5,929 nt of DNA, taken from Flavobacteriales bacterium UBA6772 (GTDB lineage Bacteria > Bacteroidota > Bacteroidia > Flavobacteriales > UBA7430). Location: NCBI GenBank assembly GCA_002453265.1, contig DKGK01000063.1, forward strand, positions 1 through 5,929. The letters are read 5' to 3'. The translations under genes were made by a program, and so were the position numbers. Below are positions 5,388 through 5,929 of this stretch, piece after piece; position 1 is the first letter of the stretch; each line of letters opens with the position of its first letter. The notes beneath the pieces were generated by a model. It saw nothing but the letters and a program-made list of their open reading frames with translations, ran no database searches and was not told where the DNA came from.

Positions 5388-5929
5388 TACCCATTTATAG
5401 CAACGACCTCAGTAATTAAAGTTGGTAGCATTTTCTTTAAAATAGTCTCTATTCCTTGTTTTAAAGTCAAGGTAGATGAGGGGCAGCCACTACAAGCACC
5501 TTGCAATAAGACAGAAACTTTTCCATCTACAAAAGAAATAAATTTAATATTTCCACCATCAGATTCTACAGCTGGAGCAACAAATTCTTCAAGAATGTCA
5601 ACTATTCTAGTTTCTATCTCTCCTAACTCTTCAGGCTTCGCTACTTCAATAACTTGTTTTTCAGTTAAAGGGGCTTCATTTTTAGAAATATTTTCTTCGA
5701 ACTCGTTTACAACAACACCTCCATCAGCAAGATATTCACGAATAAATTCACGCAGCTCCATTACGATATCTTCCCACTCCATCATCTCATACTTGGTAAG
5801 AGACACGAAGTTTTTAGCAATGAAAATCTCTTTTACGAAGGGGAAATGGAATAGTTTTATGGCTAATGGAGAGCTTATGGCCTCGTCAATATTCATAAAT
5901 TCTACGCTGTCTCCTTGTATTATAGCTCT
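5387..5929 (-). CDS. Nfu/NifU-type Fe-S cluster scaffold protein, 5' end missing
   Basis: Nfu proteins assemble or carry Fe-S clusters and pass them to apoproteins in the cytoplasm. The frame stays open to the right edge with whole codons (RAIIQGDSVEF before the Met at 5896), so that Met is internal and the true start lies outside the window. Of the 180 visible residues, about the first 75 (EFMNIDEAISSPLAIKLF and following, up to GGVVVNEFEEN) fit the NFU_N type of domain. After an acidic linker comes the C-terminal NifU-like domain from about residue 103, with VAPAVESDGGNI and LQGACSGCPSSTLTLKQG. Cys146 and Cys149 of the visible protein form the cluster-binding CxxC. The stop at 5389-5387 is followed by a hairpin and a terminator, so this gene ends its transcript. 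The acidic linker and overall order match flavobacterial Nfu proteins as I remember them. No gene symbol is given because nfuA and nifU are both used for this family. Confidence 0.93.
   Translation of the reverse strand, partial: RAIIQGDSVEFMNIDEAISSPLAIKLFHFPFVKEIFIAKNFVSLTKYEMMEWEDIVMELREFIREYLADGGVVVNEFEENISKNEAPLTEKQVIEVAKPEELGEIETRIVDILEEFVAPAVESDGGNIKFISFVDGKVSVLLQGACSGCPSSTLTLKQGIETILKKMLPTLITEVVAING

Noticed and set aside
5387..5896. The Met at 5896 as the true start of the nfu gene.
   Set aside because: The frame continues upstream to the window edge with residues that fit the same domain (GDSVEF before MNIDEA), so the gene is truncated by the window, not started there.
1..5929. Mobile elements, CRISPR arrays, tRNA or rRNA genes, phage or defence genes.
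   Set aside because: No repeat-spacer pattern, transposase, tRNA-like cloverleaf or rRNA-like stretch was seen on either strand. All sequence longer than about 150 bases is explained by coding genes.

Overview
The window looks like a housekeeping segment of an AT-rich Bacteroidota chromosome, most likely Flavobacteriia. Four things support this: the protein sequences (QueA, a TruB of 231 aa with no room for a PUA domain, a metal-site variant HemB, an Nfu protein with an NFU_N-type region), the lack of clear Shine-Dalgarno sites, A-rich leaders, and two good matches to the Bacteroidota -7 promoter element TAnnTTTG. This assignment comes from sequence recognition, not from a database search.

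All genes lie on the minus strand, so the window reads from right to left. At the right edge is a 5'-truncated nfu/nifU-type Fe-S scaffold gene (5387-5929). It is followed by a hairpin overlapping its stop codon and then a strong intrinsic terminator (about 5244-5269). That terminator ends only a few bases before the start of an unrecognised 151-aa gene (4783-5238), which carries an RX4H motif. After a 64-base gap with a promoter-like element comes a tight cluster: hemB (4718-3735), 5 bases, hemL (3729-2443), a 4-base overlap, a free-methionine-(R)-sulfoxide-reductase-like GAF protein with a GTG start (2446-1988), a 4-base overlap, and truB (1991-1296). queA (1227-178) follows behind its own promoter-like element and ends in a long, near-perfect terminator hairpin (121-159). 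The first 18 codons of ispD run off the left edge.

Functionally, hemL makes 5-aminolevulinate and hemB condenses two of these to porphobilinogen, so the pair covers two consecutive early steps of tetrapyrrole synthesis. The GAF protein is probably a redox repair enzyme for free methionine sulfoxide, apparently translated in coupling with hemL and truB. truB (pseudouridine 55) and queA (queuosine at position 34) both modify tRNA. nfu serves Fe-S cluster assembly, and ispD serves the MEP isoprenoid pathway.

No mobile element, CRISPR array, tRNA, rRNA or defence/toxin locus is visible. I do not see an undescribed biological system here. The points most worth a second look are the unrecognised protein with its HEPN-like RX4H motif, the terminator placed directly against its start codon, and the Cys pattern of the GAF protein.
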